Positions 15,416 through 23,617 of a DNA stretch of 64,000 nt are shown here, in pieces. The position numbers and the translations under genes are program-made. Positions within the stretch are counted from its first letter, which is position 1. Every line of letters starts with the position of its first letter. Source of the DNA: Clostridiales bacterium. GTDB lineage: Bacteria; Bacillota; Clostridia; Christensenellales; UBA1242. The stretch spans positions 117,528 through 181,527 of the forward strand of contig DOEE01000002.1 of assembly GCA_003524095.1 (NCBI GenBank), given 5' to 3'. The notes under the pieces were generated by a model. It searched no databases, was not told where the DNA came from, and worked only from the letters and a program-made list of their open reading frames with translations.

Positions 15416-16420
15416 TTAAAGGTTGATGATTTTGAAACCAGCAGATCGAATTAATCTATTGTAAACCGCAATGCCAGCCCCTGAGGTTTCAGGGCATCTG
15501 GCATAAACTATTTTAGCGTTCAATTTATCAAGTTTACGAAGTTTTGTAAATAAATTGTGTGCTTGTGAAAGGGGATTGTCTTTTAGCCCATAAGAAATTG
15601 CATTAAGCTTGAGTTTTTTACTTCGCCATTAAAAACAAGAGCAAAAAGCCCTTCATTTTGTTGTTTTTCCACAAATTCTTTAAATTTATCAAAACTTCCT
15701 TTTAGATTTTGGTGCATAATGCTTATATTTCATTCCGGGCGATAGGACACGTTCATTATTATTAATTTCTTGGGTTATACCTTTTTCAACATTTACATTA
15801 ATTTTTAAAACATTTTCAATCATTTCTTTTATGATAACTCCAGGGCAAAGAATGATTGGTGTTTCATTTAAACAGGAAACAACTGTTGATTCAATGCCCA
15901 CAATTGATTTTGCCCCATCTATAACAAGAGGAATTTTTCCATTCATATCATTGTAAACATCTTTTGCATTCGTAGGGCTTGGTTTTCTTGAAATGTTGGC
16001 ACTATGGGCGGCAAAGGGTACACCAGATTGTTCAATGATTTCTCTGACAATTTCATTTGATGGCATTCTTATACCAACACTGTCAAGTCCGGCCGTTGTT
16101 TCAGTGCAGACAAGCTTTCCTTTTGACATAATGATCGTAAGTGGTCCAGGCCAAAACTCATCCATAAGCTTTTTGTCGTTTTGGAGAACATATTTAACTA
16201 ATCCGTTGAGCATATCAATATTAGAAATATGCTCAATTAATGGATTGTCTTGCGGACGACCTTTAGCGTTGAATATTTTTTGTATTGCCACAGGGTTTCT
16301 GCAATCTCCTGCAAGTCCCTATACAGTTTAAGTTGGGATTGCGACAATTTCTCCAACTTTTAATAATTTGCAAGCAAGAGCAACAGCATCTTTTGTTGGT
16401 TTTAAAATTTTTGTCTGCAT
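15416..16420 (-). pseudogene. Sua5/YwlC (threonylcarbamoyl-AMP synthase) pseudogene
   Basis: Sua5 makes threonylcarbamoyl-AMP for the t6A modification of tRNAs. The whole gene can be traced: MQTKILKPTKDAVALACKLL from the ATG at 16420, then IPT-stop-TV-stop-GLAG. The invariant PTETVYGLGA motif thus carries TAA for Glu and TAG for Tyr. The YrdC core continues (AIQKIFNAKGRPQDNPLI, SPGMKYKHYAPKS). A frameshift follows KSK, and the Sua5 C-terminal domain goes on in other frames to ISYGLKDNPLSQAHNLF, PETSGAGIAVYNRLIRSAGF and a TAA at 15416. Two stops and at least two frameshifts make it non-functional. A working copy is expected elsewhere, which fits an imported second copy. Confidence 0.85.
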
Positions 16421-16815
16421 GGCAATTATGTTTTCTCATTTATAAAAATATAGCATCAGAGATAGAATTTTTATTATTTTTTAAAGATATAAAACATGAA
16501 TATAGTTTTACAATAACTATATTCAAAGGCCTAGTTTTAAGTTTTTCTATTTGCTATAATTTGATTGAAAGATATCAATTTCAAATTTAATTAAATGTGT
16601 TTGAACTGTATTATTTTTTTCAGCTAGATTCATTTTTGCCAAAAAACTCATGCAGGCGGTGTTTTTTTGTAAATTGATTTTGGCAGATCACGATTTTTTA
16701 TTATGTTAGCATGGGAAAAGTTGTAATTTGGTAGTGATTTTCAGTGCTAAAGGCGTCAATATTTATTGAAATGGTTTGCTTGAAAATTTAGTAAATAATA
16801 GTGTTTATTATTAAT
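16421..16815. other. Intergenic, no gene; AT-rich inverted repeat at 16498-16524
   Basis: 395 bp without a supported gene. GAATATAGTT (16498-16507) and AACTATATTC (16515-16524) form a perfect 10-bp inverted repeat around 7 nt. A weak AT hairpin (around 16794-16812) lies just past the hydrogenase stop and may be its terminator. Confidence 0.4.
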
Positions 16816-18180
16816 TTATCTAGCATTTAAATCATTATTTCTGTTAAAATAAATTGTATGTAACATTTCGACTGCTTTTTCGCTGTGAGGTGCACTCAAA
16901 TATTCCTTGTAAAGGGCTATGATTTCCGGATTTTCGTGCGATAAACGGACTTCCATTGAAGAATCCTTTGCGTATAATGCCTTAATTCTTTCTTTCTGTG
17001 CTTCATCATCTTTATCAAAATGTTTTGGTTGTCCGCCGCCCCCTATGCAACCGCCAGGGCAAGTCATAATTTCGACAAAATGATATTTTTCACCGTTTTT
17101 TATTTTTTCAATCAAGATTCTGGAATTTGCTAAACCATAAACAACAGCAACCTTAACCTTAATGCCATTGATATCTAGTTCTGCTTCTTTAATTCCGTCA
17201 TACCCTCTAACCGCATGAAGGTTTAACAATTGTTCAGGTGGCCTTTTATTGGTTAAGTAGGTGTATGCTGTTCTAACAGCGGCTTCCATAACACCGCCAG
17301 TGTTGCCAAAAATAACACCAGAACCGCTTGCTTCACCCATGAATTTGTCGAATTCCATATCTGCCAAATCGTTGAAATTAATATTTAATTCTTTTGCCCA
17401 TTCAGCAAGTTCAGTGGTTGTAATAACATAGTCCATATCACGCATATCATCAACACCATTTATTTTTGCTGAAATATTCATTTCATCACGTCTAATTTCA
17501 AATTTTTTTGCAACGCAAGGTGTTAAGGCAACATTGACAATGTCTTTGGGATTAATACCCATTTTATTAGCAAAATATGTTTTAATTATTGGACCTTGCA
17601 TACCAATTGGACTTTTGCAAGTTGAAATATTTGGCAATATTTCAGGGTAGAATGTTTCAGCAAACTTTATCCAAGCAGGGCAACAACTTGTGAATTGTGG
17701 TAAACTATCATTGTTTTTTATTCTTTCAATTAGTTCAGATGCTTCTTCACAGATTGTAAGGTCAGCCGAAAAGTTTGTGTCTAAAACATAATTAAAACCA
17801 AGTTTTTTAAGTAAAGCCACCATCTTGCCTTGGACAAAACTTCCAAAAGGCAATCCAAATTCTTCGCCAAGGCCAACCCTAACTGATGGGGAAGTGGAGA
17901 CTATGACAATTTTATTTTTATTTTCAATTATTTTTTTAATCGTTTTATATTCTTGTTTTACAACAAGTGAACTTGTTGGGCAAACTTTTATACACTGTCC
18001 GCAATTCACACATATAGATTTGCCACAAGTTGAAGCCAGATCATAGTTGTTGTTAACGCTAACAAAGTCATTGCACACTCTTGCACATTGACCGCATTTA
18101 ATGCATTTTTCTTCTATTCTTGCAACTGATGGATTGTTTTCATCTATTGCAACTCTTATCATTTGATTTAAATGCTCCAT
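16816..18180 (-). CDS. [FeFe]-hydrogenase, monomeric type with two [4Fe-4S] clusters
   Basis: A 454-residue enzyme that interconverts H2 with protons and electrons, probably with ferredoxin as partner. The N-terminus has two ferredoxin-type cluster motifs (C26-C29-C32-C36 and C57-C60-C63-C67). The H-cluster is complete: L1 TSCCPAW (164-170), L2 TPCVAKKFE (220-228), L3 EIMTCPGGCIGGGGQ (370-384). No extra N-terminal [2Fe-2S] domain is present, so it is the short two-cluster form. ATG at 18180 after AGGAG, with a promoter at 18201. The maturases HydE, HydF and HydG are not in the window and must be elsewhere if the enzyme works. It lies in the probable island beside oxygen-defence genes. Confidence 0.95.
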   Translation of the reverse strand: MEHLNQMIRVAIDENNPSVARIEEKCIKCGQCARVCNDFVSVNNNYDLASTCGKSICVNCGQCIKVCPTSSLVVKQEYKTIKKIIENKNKIVIVSTSPSVRVGLGEEFGLPFGSFVQGKMVALLKKLGFNYVLDTNFSADLTICEEASELIERIKNNDSLPQFTSCCPAWIKFAETFYPEILPNISTCKSPIGMQGPIIKTYFANKMGINPKDIVNVALTPCVAKKFEIRRDEMNISAKINGVDDMRDMDYVITTTELAEWAKELNINFNDLADMEFDKFMGEASGSGVIFGNTGGVMEAAVRTAYTYLTNKRPPEQLLNLHAVRGYDGIKEAELDINGIKVKVAVVYGLANSRILIEKIKNGEKYHFVEIMTCPGGCIGGGGQPKHFDKDDEAQKERIKALYAKDSSMEVRLSHENPEIIALYKEYLSAPHSEKAVEMLHTIYFNRNNDLNAR

Positions 18181-18200
18181 AATTCATCTCCTAATTATTA

Positions 18201-18229
18201 ATATTATCAGCCAAATTTTTTGATATCAA
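18201..18229 (-). promoter_or_regulatory. Promoter of the [FeFe]-hydrogenase gene
   Basis: On the minus strand TTGATA (18229-18224), a 17-nt spacer, then TAATAT (18206-18201), close upstream of the ATG at 18180. Confidence 0.55.
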
Positions 18230-18298
18230 ATTTGTAAAATATGTTTCTACAACACCACATTAAAATATAACTCTTGTTTATATGTTATTTAAACAAAC

Positions 18299-18318
18299 AA
18301 GTTGGAGTTACCCAACTT
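18299..18318 (-). terminator. Terminator of the rubrerythrin-desulfoferrodoxin operon
   Basis: AAGTTGG (18299-18305) pairs with CCAACTT (18312-18318) directly after the desulfoferrodoxin stop. The T-run on the minus strand is interrupted (GTTTG), so efficiency is uncertain. Confidence 0.55.
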
Positions 18319-18326
18319 TTAATAAT

Positions 18327-18707
18327 TTATTTAACTTCAGTTTCCCATAAACCATGAATGTTGCAATAAGCAAATATGGTTGAACCTTTAATGTATGGGA
18401 ATACGGCTTTTGCTGTTTCAAAAGGTTTAAAATATTTTTTAGCGTTTATCTTATTGGATTTTAAACAAATAAATTCAATGTAATGATTTTCTTCCATAAC
18501 ATGAGGCACGTTTACTACAATATAATCACCAACAATTTCATATTGTGGTAAATGTTTTTCAACAGATGCTTCAACAGAATTAGGTTTTACTGGTAGCATT
18601 GGCTCTCCACAACAAACCATGTCATCATTTAAACAATTACAATCTTTATAAACTTCAACCATTGCACCACATTTGTTACATTTTTTTATTAACAATTCTT
18701 TTTCCAT
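18327..18707 (-). CDS. Desulfoferrodoxin (superoxide reductase)
   Basis: Superoxide reductase turns superoxide into hydrogen peroxide without making oxygen, a typical anaerobe defence. The 126-residue protein has both iron sites: a desulforedoxin-type Fe-Cys4 centre (C10, C13, C32, C33) and the catalytic His4Cys centre (H52, H69, H75, H118, C115 in YCNIHGLWE). I chose the ATG at 18707 with AGGT upstream; a GTG six codons earlier is possible. It follows the rubrerythrin gene by 18 nt, so superoxide is reduced by this enzyme and the resulting peroxide by rubrerythrin. Confidence 0.93.
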   Translation of the reverse strand: MEKELLIKKCNKCGAMVEVYKDCNCLNDDMVCCGEPMLPVKPNSVEASVEKHLPQYEIVGDYIVVNVPHVMEENHYIEFICLKSNKINAKKYFKPFETAKAVFPYIKGSTIFAYCNIHGLWETEVK

Positions 18708-18725
18708 AATATTTTTACCTGCCAC

Positions 18726-19382
18726 TTAATAGTTTTTAACATTTATTTCAAAGTAGCTTTGTGGATGATTGCAAACAGGGCAAATTTCTGGTGCTTTTGT
18801 GCCAACCATAATATGTCCGCAATTTCTGCATTCCCAAACCTTGACTTCAGATTTTTCAAATACTTTTTTGGTTTTAACATTATTTAAAAGTGCTCTGTAT
18901 CTTTCTTCGTGGTGTTTTTCAATTTCAGCAACCATTCTAAACTTTTTAGCAAGTTCATGGAAACCTTCTTTTTCTGCTGTGTTGGCAAAGTCAACATACA
19001 TATCGGTCCATTCATAATTTTCACCGTCAGCAGCGGCATTTAGGTTTTCAGCTGTATTGCCAATCCCATTAAGTTCTTTGAACCACATTTTTGCGTGCTC
19101 TTTTTCATTGTTTGCTGTTTTTTCAAACAATGCAGAAATTTGTTCATATCCTTCTTTTTTTGCTACAGAAGCAAAGTATGTATATTTGTTTCTTGCTTGA
19201 CTTTCACCTGCAAATGCGGCTTGTAAATTTTTTTCAGTTTGAGTTCCTTGATACTTTGAAACTTGAGTTGTTTCAAGCTTTTCTAAAAATGAACCCTTCA
19301 TTCCACATTTTGGACAAACAGGTTCAACACCTTCTGGAACTTCAAAAACCTCCCCACATATTTTACAACGATATTTAACCAT
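18726..19382 (-). CDS. Rubrerythrin with rubredoxin domains at both ends
   Basis: Rubrerythrin reduces hydrogen peroxide with a di-iron centre fed by rubredoxin-type iron. The 218-residue protein has an N-terminal rubredoxin-like domain (C6, C9, C23, C26). A four-helix di-iron domain follows ([44 protein letters not shown]), and then a C-terminal rubredoxin domain (C185, C188, C201, C204). Rubredoxin at both ends is less common than the single C-terminal form. The ATG at 19382 with AAGGAGG upstream is the clear start; the longer frame has no ribosome site. It leads an operon with desulfoferrodoxin. Confidence 0.95.
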   Translation of the reverse strand: MVKYRCKICGEVFEVPEGVEPVCPKCGMKGSFLEKLETTQVSKYQGTQTEKNLQAAFAGESQARNKYTYFASVAKKEGYEQISALFEKTANNEKEHAKMWFKELNGIGNTAENLNAAADGENYEWTDMYVDFANTAEKEGFHELAKKFRMVAEIEKHHEERYRALLNNVKTKKVFEKSEVKVWECRNCGHIMVGTKAPEICPVCNHPQSYFEINVKNY

Positions 19383-19701
19383 ATATTTCCTCCTTAACAT
19401 ATACATTAATTCAAAGTCTATTTTATGTTGTATAGTGTAAAAGTGATAGTTTGTTTTCATAATCAGCAGTTTACAACTATTTTAATTATAAAATGAAAAG
19501 CTAAATTTTGCAAATAATTTATTAATTTTTGTCTAAATTATTTCAATAATAAAGAGCATGTACCAACAAACTAAACAAGCCTAATAAATAGTTATAAGAT
19601 AAAACATGCAAAACAACTGAATGATTTTTTACTGTTGGAAAATAAAATTTTGTTTTTCTTTTATTTGATTATATGCTATCCTATTGACATAGGAGAATAT
19701 T
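19383..19701. other. Divergent intergenic region upstream of rubrerythrin
   Basis: About 320 bp, AT-rich. It must hold the rubrerythrin promoter on the minus strand, but no -35/-10 pair is convincing. One half of a PerR-like box may be present near 19486 (TTATAATTA on the minus strand), too weak to call. The promoter at 19650 faces right. Confidence 0.3.
19650..19677 (+). promoter_or_regulatory. Possible promoter for the small membrane protein
   Basis: TTGTTT (19650-19655), a 16-nt spacer, then TATGCT (19672-19677), shortly before AGGAGA and the GTG at 19702. Confidence 0.4.
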
Positions 19702-20118
19702 GTGGCAAACGGATTTTGGAATTTTTTAAAGAATTTACATAAACGTAAACAAGAAATAAAAGATGAAAATAATGAAAATTATATAAACGACAATCCAACA
19801 GAAGAACAACTGAAAGATAACAAAAATGGGAATATCGCAATTGTTCTTTCCATAATTTCATGTTTATTATTAGTGGCAATGATCGCACTAATAGTATCTA
19901 TATTTGCAAATTACATATGGATTGGTATAGTATCTATTGTTTTATTATTTATTCCTGCGCGATTGCAGGCTTTAGCTGTAAAAAAAGCAAAGAGGCAACT
20001 TAACATAAACGGCAAAGGTAAAGTCAAATTTATATTTGTTAAATTTGTTTTTCCAATCATTAGTGCTATAATTTCCATTGTCATACTCTTTGGGCTGATA
20101 GGTGTTTATTTAAAATAA
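19702..20118 (+). CDS. Small membrane protein with three predicted helices, unknown
   Basis: 138 residues, starting with GTG seven bases after AGGAGA. An N-terminal charged, asparagine- and glutamate-rich cytoplasmic stretch (1-45) precedes a helix at about 46-68, one at about 71-88, a basic loop (VKKAKRQLNINGKGK), and a last helix at about 112-135. No family recognised. It lies inside the probable island, alone in its transcription unit. Confidence 0.7.
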   Translation: MANGFWNFLKNLHKRKQEIKDENNENYINDNPTEEQLKDNKNGNIAIVLSIISCLLLVAMIALIVSIFANYIWIGIVSIVLLFIPARLQALAVKKAKRQLNINGKGKVKFIFVKFVFPIISAIISIVILFGLIGVYLK

Positions 20119-20271
20119 AATACAATTCTTGCAATAAACTAATATATTTTTAATTCTTGTTTTCCAAATTCACAAGACTTTATTTGGAGCAAACACACAA
20201 AAACAAGCCAAAAACCCTCATAACAAGGGCAATTAAATATGGAGATGCAAATCTCTAACAAAAAAGTTGTG

Positions 20272-20320
20272 GTACTTGGTAAGGCGTTTTGTTCCCCAAA
20301 TTACATTTTCATTGGCTCCG
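20272..20320 (+). pseudogene. Degenerate tRNA-Thr 3' half (candidate island right junction)
   Basis: TACTTGGTAAGG resembles the anticodon arm of the tRNA at 14616, a TTCCCCAAAT stretch sits where the T-loop would be, and TCATTGGCTCC resembles the tRNA 3' end TCATTAGCTCC. Spacing is near that of a tRNA half, but arms are broken. Confidence 0.4.
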
Positions 20321-20342
20321 AATTTATGGAGCTAAAAACCAT

Positions 20343-20380
20343 GCTGATGTGGCTCAGCGGTAGAACCCCACCTTGGTAAA
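20343..20380 (+). pseudogene. tRNA-Thr 5' half (copy 3), truncated at the anticodon loop
   Basis: GCTGATGTGGCT, a D-arm ending GGTAGAA, and CCCCACC-TTGGTAA; then sequence unrelated to a tRNA. It is preceded by TATGGAGC as is the intact tRNA (14599). The remaining 20119-20271 stretch shows no gene. Confidence 0.6.
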
Positions 20381-20416
20381 AACTTTAAAAACTTTAAAAG
20401 GCAAAACAAAATTGAA

Positions 20417-21256
20417 TTATAATTTTCTCGCATTACTAATTAGTTCGATTAATCTTTCTGCGCGTTTTTTGGCTTCGTTCAAAAATTCACTTACCGAAAT
20501 TTGTTCGTATAGTTTAGGCTCGCCATGAATCTTTTTGTGCGTTTCAATCATAATAACATCCGAATAATCGGCGTTTGCAATTTCGTGTGCAATTCTAGCG
20601 TAATCAATATTTCCATCAAAAGGAAGCAAATGTAAATCCTTTGAATAATCGTCGCCATACTCGTAGTTTCCAAGGTTGTCATGAAGGTGCAATGCAAATA
20701 GTCTATTTCCATAGAGTTTGAATACATCAATATCTTTGCCATACAAATTATGATGACCAACATCGTAGCACCAGCCTACATTGTCTAGTTTTACGTTATC
20801 TAAAATGTACATAAAATGCTCGTATGAATTATTATCTAAGTTTTCAACAGCAATCTTAATATTTAATTCTTTGGCATATTTTGCAAAATCCTCAAAATCT
20901 TTGAGTGCAGAAGGGTTAGGGCTTATTACTTTGTGGGCGGGGTTTCCGACTGTTGGATGAAAAATTACGGTTTTTACTCCATATTTGTGGCACAAGTCTA
21001 ATTCGTGTTTGAGAAGTCTATACCAACTGTCGTGCACACCGCCTTTTGTCCATGTTTCATCGGCGTGTTCAACCGACAAATGTACAAAGCAAATATTAAA
21101 ACCCAAATCCACTGCAGTTTTGAGATACTTTTCTTCTTTGTCTTTTTCAGTAAAAGCGACCATTAGGTTTTTTATCCCAGATTTTTTGATATTCTCCAAA
21201 GTTTCCTTGTAATTCTTTCCGCAATTGCAATTGGTGTTTATTCCTATGTTGTGCAT
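20417..21256 (-). CDS. Sugar phosphate isomerase/epimerase family TIM-barrel protein
   Basis: 279 residues of the AP_endonuc_2 (xylose-isomerase-like) fold. Metal-binding positions typical of the family can be seen: FHPTVG (about 100), AVENLDNN (about 137), CYDVGHHN (about 165), ALHLHDN (about 190) and the late glutamate in VIMIETHK. Members isomerise or epimerise sugars or cyclitols with a divalent metal; the substrate here is not evident because no sugar genes are adjacent. ATG with AGGAG eight bases upstream. Confidence 0.85.
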   Translation of the reverse strand: MHNIGINTNCNCGKNYKETLENIKKSGIKNLMVAFTEKDKEEKYLKTAVDLGFNICFVHLSVEHADETWTKGGVHDSWYRLLKHELDLCHKYGVKTVIFHPTVGNPAHKVISPNPSALKDFEDFAKYAKELNIKIAVENLDNNSYEHFMYILDNVKLDNVGWCYDVGHHNLYGKDIDVFKLYGNRLFALHLHDNLGNYEYGDDYSKDLHLLPFDGNIDYARIAHEIANADYSDVIMIETHKKIHGEPKLYEQISVSEFLNEAKKRAERLIELISNARKL

Positions 21257-21292
21257 AATTATTTCTCCTAAAAGTATTATTTCAATTAGTTA

Positions 21293-21338
21293 AATCTATG
21301 TAACCACGATTTAATCGTGGGATTTGCGGGTAGCAAAT
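21293..21338 (+). repeat. Dispersed two-hairpin repeat, copy 1
   Basis: AATCTATGTAA precedes hairpin CCACGAT-TTA-ATCGTGG and the imperfect hairpin TTTGCGGGTAGCAAA. A second copy lies inverted at 62679-62723 with the same order of parts. Confidence 0.7.
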
Positions 21339-21402
21339 TTATTTGTGAATGAAATGAACAAAGCGATATTATATAAATTGTACCACAAAAAATATTTTAC
21401 AC

Positions 21403-21439
21403 AAAAAAATACTTTACTATAAACAATAAAGTATTTTTT
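21403..21439 (-). terminator. Terminator of the M20 peptidase gene
   Basis: AAAAAATACTTTA (21404-21416) pairs with TAAAGTATTTTTT (21427-21439), directly downstream of the stop at 21450 on the minus strand, ending in a T-run. Confidence 0.8.
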
Positions 21440-21449
21440 GTATTTAAAA

Positions 21450-22526
21450 TTAGAAACAAGTTTCTTTGAGAAGTTTAGTGTACATTTCAATTAGAGTTTC
21501 ATAACTAAACTTGCTAATAAATTCATTCTTTTCACCCGAAGTAATTGGTCCTGGTCCAAGAAGCACAACGCTTTGGTCTGTTAGATAGTTTCCGTCAGAT
21601 ACAATCGCTACTGATGAACGTTTGTTTCCAGTTAATTCTTCGAGACGAGAAATAAAGTTTTCGGCAAATGTTGACATAGGCATAACATTGTCTATGATTG
21701 TAACAAAGCCATTGTATTTTTCGGCTAGTTCGTTGATTTTTTCGATTATTTGACGATTGTGGTCAGGTCTAATTGTTCTATATTCAAGATAACAACTACA
21801 TTCGCCCGGAACTCTGTTAAGAGATATACCACCTTGAATTTTGCCCAAGTTGAAAGTCGTATAAGGCAATTCAAAGGCATTGTTTTTGTCGTCCTTAATT
21901 CGATTATTAAATCCATAAACTTCGCCTAGGAATGATACACATTGTTCAATAGCATTTACACCTTTTGTAGGGTTGCTACTATGTGCTTCTTTTCCGCTTA
22001 TCATTACACAAAGTTTAAGAAGTCCTTTGGTTGCAACAACGGGATAAAGATTGGTTGGGGTTGGGATAATGATGTTTTGTGGAATATCTTTTTCTTTGGC
22101 AACAATAGATTTGATACCGCCAAAGTTGTTTTCTTCGTCAAAAGTAAAGTAAAGTTTTAGACCCTTTTTAGGAAGTTTCCAGTCAAAGTTTCCAACAGCA
22201 GACAAAACCGCAGCCATTCCGCCCTTCATATCGCTAATACCAAGACCAAGTAGTTTGTCGCCGTCAATTGACAAATCCATTGCATCATAGTCTTTCCAAC
22301 TATTTCCAAGTGGAATAGTATCAGTGTGGCACACAAATCCAAGTTCGGCATCTTGACCGGCACAAGCAACCAAACATAGTTTGTGTGTGTCGTCATCTAT
22401 AACATAGTTTGTTCTAAAACCGAGTTTTGTTAGATATGCATCACAATATTCCATAATAGATTTGTTTTGAGCATCAAAAACTGTATTAAATTGAATTAAG
22501 TCTCTTAAAATACTATATTTATCCAT
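21450..22526 (-). CDS. M20 family metallopeptidase (ArgE/DapE-like)
   Basis: 358 residues of the M20 di-zinc amidohydrolase family, which includes acetylornithine deacetylase, succinyl-diaminopimelate desuccinylase and carboxypeptidases. Present: VCHTDTIP (usually GHxDxVP), GLGISDMKGG, FDEENNFGG with the catalytic glutamates, and the dimerisation-domain histidine region GKEAHSSNP. Near the C-terminus, where a metal-binding histidine is expected (GSIxxAHKxxE), I read GPITSGEKNEF, so that ligand may be replaced. ATG at 22526 after AGGTG; the frame opens three codons earlier with GTG. Substrate unclear; no arginine or lysine genes are adjacent. Confidence 0.85.
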   Translation of the reverse strand: MDKYSILRDLIQFNTVFDAQNKSIMEYCDAYLTKLGFRTNYVIDDDTHKLCLVACAGQDAELGFVCHTDTIPLGNSWKDYDAMDLSIDGDKLLGLGISDMKGGMAAVLSAVGNFDWKLPKKGLKLYFTFDEENNFGGIKSIVAKEKDIPQNIIIPTPTNLYPVVATKGLLKLCVMISGKEAHSSNPTKGVNAIEQCVSFLGEVYGFNNRIKDDKNNAFELPYTTFNLGKIQGGISLNRVPGECSCYLEYRTIRPDHNRQIIEKINELAEKYNGFVTIIDNVMPMSTFAENFISRLEELTGNKRSSVAIVSDGNYLTDQSVVLLGPGPITSGEKNEFISKFSYETLIEMYTKLLKETCF

Positions 22527-22642
22527 CTTAATCACCTATAAAATTATTTAAATTTACAATATGATAGCATAATTTACAAATAATGACAATTATTTAAATG
22601 CTAAACTTTCAAAATTTTGTTGCCCTTGTAATTTTATTATTT

Positions 22643-22687
22643 GCAAAAAAATTCCACCTAATTCTATTGATTAAAAAATTAGGTGGA
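22643..22687 (-). terminator. Terminator of the pyrG operon
   Basis: TCCACCTAATT (22653-22663) pairs with AATTAGGTGGA (22677-22687), 11 bp, followed on the minus strand by ATTTTTTTGC. It lies just past the small membrane protein stop. Confidence 0.85.
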
Positions 22688-22698
22688 TAAATTTAAAT

Positions 22699-22968
22699 TT
22701 AACTTTCATGGTTTTTGGGTGATTGTAAATCTTTGACTTTCTTTGGTCTAAAGAATTTGATTGCAAGAAAAACTGTGAGTGACATAAGAATTAGAAATAT
22801 TGCACCAAAAGTTATACTCATTATGTACATGCCCATAAATGTTGTAGGTGTGTCCCCCGTAATTTTTGGGGTTTTGATTGCAAGAATTAGATAGCCTACC
22901 GTTGAATAAAGCAAATATATATTGATACAATTTAAGAGTGTTATGATTATAATTTTCAATTTTTTCAT
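22699..22968 (-). CDS. Small two-helix membrane protein, unknown
   Basis: 89 residues with two predicted membrane helices (about 4-29 and 47-70) joined by a threonine- and proline-rich loop (KTPKITGDTPTTF), and a basic C-terminus. ATG at 22968 after GGAG; it begins one base after the stop of the lipoprotein gene, so the two are co-translated. No family recognised; it may be the membrane partner of that lipoprotein. Confidence 0.65.
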   Translation of the reverse strand: MKKLKIIIITLLNCINIYLLYSTVGYLILAIKTPKITGDTPTTFMGMYIMSITFGAIFLILMSLTVFLAIKFFRPKKVKDLQSPKNHES

Positions 22969-22969
22969 A

Positions 22970-23614
22970 TTACTTCTCCAACTCAAAATATTTTGGGGTG
23001 TCGCCGTCAAAATAATGGAATTTGTCTTCAGTCTCAATTGGACGATTAACTTCAAAACTTTCAAAGGTCTTTAAGGCTTTTGCAAGTTTTGCTGGAGAGT
23101 AAATTAATGGTTTTTCGAGAGTTTCTTCCTTGGTGGCAATCGTGTTCCAAAGATTAAGTGCAAAGTTTGAGCAATTGTTTAGTGGTGACCAATAATCGTG
23201 GAAATTAATAAAATTATTAATTTTTTGTATATCTTCAAGGCTTACACCACAAGTAATTGATACCCTGCCGTTGTATTTGTCAAAGTCTTTGATATAATTG
23301 CTTTCCACATTGTACCATACTCCAAAGTGTGCCTTAATAGACCATGTTCCAATGGAGATTGTTTTTCTTGGTGATAGTGTGTTTTTGCCAATTGACAAGT
23401 TATCTTCTGAAATGTTTTCCACAGACAAAAACGCATGCCCCAAGTTAAATAGTCCAAAGTGCGATTCGCTGTTTCCGTCAAACGTAAATAGAGAGAGCAA
23501 GGCAACATCGCTTGAATCCACTGTTGTATAGTGCTTAATATTGTTTTGACTGCATGCACAAAACGAATATGCACAAAGGAGTATTAAGATACAAAAAGTC
23601 AAAAATTTTTTCAT
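22970..23614 (-). CDS. Lipoprotein with a possible NlpC/P60- or LRAT-like Cys-His fold
   Basis: 214 residues. The N-terminus is a lipoprotein signal (hydrophobic stretch, then FCAC with the lipid cysteine at residue 21). The mature part has FNLGHAFLSVEN (H59), a GTWS...HFGVWYNVE segment and NNCSNFALNLWN (C147). A histidine before a strand and a cysteine at the start of a helix fit the circularly permuted papain-like fold seen in NlpC/P60 and LRAT-like proteins. That assignment is inference from pattern only. It begins three bases after the pyrG stop with a weak ribosome site, so it probably depends on pyrG translation. Linking a surface lipoprotein to CTP synthase is odd and may be merely positional. 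Confidence 0.6.
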   Translation of the reverse strand: MKKFLTFCILILLCAYSFCACSQNNIKHYTTVDSSDVALLSLFTFDGNSESHFGLFNLGHAFLSVENISEDNLSIGKNTLSPRKTISIGTWSIKAHFGVWYNVESNYIKDFDKYNGRVSITCGVSLEDIQKINNFINFHDYWSPLNNCSNFALNLWNTIATKEETLEKPLIYSPAKLAKALKTFESFEVNRPIETEDKFHYFDGDTPKYFELEK

Positions 23615-23617
23615 ATG

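Noticed and set aside
15416..16420. Stop-codon reassignment (TAA/TAG read as Glu/Tyr) in the Sua5 frame
   Set aside because: Frameshifts in the same gene and normal use of TAA, TAG and TGA as stops in all other genes favour a pseudogene.
16285..16590. A 101-codon plus-strand frame
   Set aside because: It overlaps the Sua5 pseudogene in antisense and runs into AT-rich intergenic DNA; no ribosome site and no domain.
19486..19500. PerR box upstream of rubrerythrin
   Set aside because: Only one half-site resembles the consensus; regulation by peroxide is likely for this gene family but is not shown by the sequence.
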